Below are positions 5,666 through 6,141 of a DNA stretch of 6,141 nucleotides, one piece after another. The translations under genes were made by a program, and so were the position numbers. The number at the start of each line of letters is the position of its first letter. The stretch's first letter is position 1. Location: the NCBI GenBank assembly GCA_007120815.1, contig SKMY01000115.1, positions 1 through 6,141 of the forward strand, read 5' to 3'. A model generated the notes under the pieces. The model was not told where the DNA came from, searched no databases, and saw nothing but the letters and a program-made list of their open reading frames with translations. This stretch comes from Syntrophomonadaceae bacterium. Its GTDB lineage: Bacteria; Bacillota_D; Dethiobacteria; DTU022; UBA8154.

Positions 5666-5694
5666 GGAAGCAAGAGAACCGTCCCCATGCTTCC
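5666..5694 (-). repeat. REP-like hairpin repeat, copy F
   Basis: A consensus copy on the minus strand (arm GGAAGCA, loop TGGGGACGGTTCTCT, arm TGCTTCC). It lies downstream of paaK2 and upstream of the predicted ACT promoter. In a transcript reading through from paaK2 it could pair with copy E over 29 bp instead of forming its own small hairpin. Confidence 0.88.
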
Positions 5695-5723
5695 CCGTGC
5701 TTCCTTCTCTTTCCCGGTGCTTC
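5695..5723 (-). repeat. Half-units attached to repeat copy F
   Basis: On the minus strand GAAGCACCGG (5714-5723) and GGAAGCACGG (5695-5704) precede full copy F, separated from each other by 9 bp. They are degenerate 5' arms without 3' partners. The first begins two bases after the paaK2 stop codon, so the array reaches right up to the gene. Confidence 0.65.
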
Positions 5724-5725
5724 TT

Positions 5726-6141
5726 CTACAGTTTTCGTTTATCGATGACCCGCTGGGCCTTGCCTTCGCTTCGGGTGATGGTTTTGGGTTCCACCAGCCG
5801 TACCTTGGCCGATACGCCCAGCACGTTGTCGATTTCACTGTAAATGATTTGTTCCAGGCTTTCCAGGCCGCGGACCTGGTCTGAAAACATTTTCTCCGAC
5901 ACTTCCACCCACAATTCCAGGGTGTCCAGGGAACCGTGGCGGTCGACGATGATCTGGTAATGGGGTTCGGTTTCTCCGATATCCAACAGGATGCTTTCAA
6001 TTTGGGAGGGGAAGACGTTGACACCCCTGATAATCAGCATATCGTCGCTGCGCCCGCTTACCTTTTTCATGCGGGCGTGGGTCCGGCCGCAGCTGCAGGT
6101 GACACGGTCCAGGGAAGTAATATCCCGGGTGCGGTAGCGGA
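5726..6141 (-). CDS. paaK: Second phenylacetate-CoA ligase, C-terminal part (PaaK2)
   Basis: The frame is open from the right edge to a TAG at 5726-5728 and gives the last 137 residues of a second phenylacetate-CoA ligase-like enzyme; the N-terminal two thirds lie outside the window. Visible are RYRTRD at the very edge, a cysteine pair CSCGR, the hinge and C-terminal domain start [22 protein letters not shown], and the C-terminal EGKAQR containing the expected catalytic lysine. Each has a direct counterpart in PaaK1, but overall identity in this part is only moderate by eye, so this is not a recent duplicate. The protein ends five residues after the KAQR motif (VIDKRKL tail), shorter than PaaK1. 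An ATG at 6068-6070 is internal, not a start. The gene precedes the ACT gene by 211 bp and probably activates a related aryl acid. Confidence 0.93.
   Translation of the reverse strand, partial: RYRTRDITSLDRVTCSCGRTHARMKKVSGRSDDMLIIRGVNVFPSQIESILLDIGETEPHYQIIVDRHGSLDTLELWVEVSEKMFSDQVRGLESLEQIIYSEIDNVLGVSAKVRLVEPKTITRSEGKAQRVIDKRKL

Noticed and set aside
4492..5694. CRISPR array
   Set aside because: Copies are in both orientations, spacing ranges from 11 bp to several hundred, and there are no regular unique spacers or cas genes.

Overview
The window reads as a fragment of an anaerobic bacterial chromosome, most likely a Clostridia-type Firmicute (Peptococcaceae-like). The basis is strong GGAGG-type ribosome binding sites, TTG starts, a ferredoxin-dependent 2-oxoacid oxidoreductase, a TRAP-type lipoprotein receptor and moderately GC-rich coding sequence. 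The lineage is an inference; no marker gene is present. All recognisable genes are on the minus strand, so the biological order runs from the right edge to the left.

Right to left: (1) the C-terminal 137 residues of a phenylacetate-CoA ligase-like enzyme (PaaK2, 5726-6141, cut by the edge); (2) a 212-bp gap with two inverted repeat hairpins and a good sigma-A-like promoter; (3) a 142-residue protein made of two ACT domains (5086-5514); (4) a 627-bp non-coding region (4459-5085) with four more copies of the hairpin repeat and a promoter; (5) a complete phenylacetate-CoA ligase (PaaK1, 3139-4458); (6) iorA (1346-3103) and iorB (715-1302), the two subunits of indolepyruvate:ferredoxin oxidoreductase, spaced 35 and 43 bp from their upstream neighbours as in an operon; (7) a 335-bp gap with no recognised gene; (8) the first 126 residues of a TRAP-transporter substrate-binding lipoprotein (1-379, cut by the edge).

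The genes fit an aryl-acid/aryl-CoA module. IorAB interconverts arylpyruvates and arylacetyl-CoA with ferredoxin, and the PaaK enzymes link arylacetates to arylacetyl-CoA at the cost of ATP. Together they can degrade aromatic amino acids or, in reverse, build them from arylacetates by reductive carboxylation. The tandem ACT protein is a plausible amino-acid sensor, and the TRAP receptor could import an organic acid.

The most unusual structure is a family of six 29-bp REP-like palindromes (arms GGAAGCA and TGCTTCC around a constant asymmetric loop). They are confined to the intergenic gaps on both sides of the ACT gene, occur in inverted pairs, carry extra half-units always on the same end, and in two cases lie between a predicted promoter and a ribosome binding site. 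No RNA gene, transposase, CRISPR array or convincing intrinsic terminator was seen.
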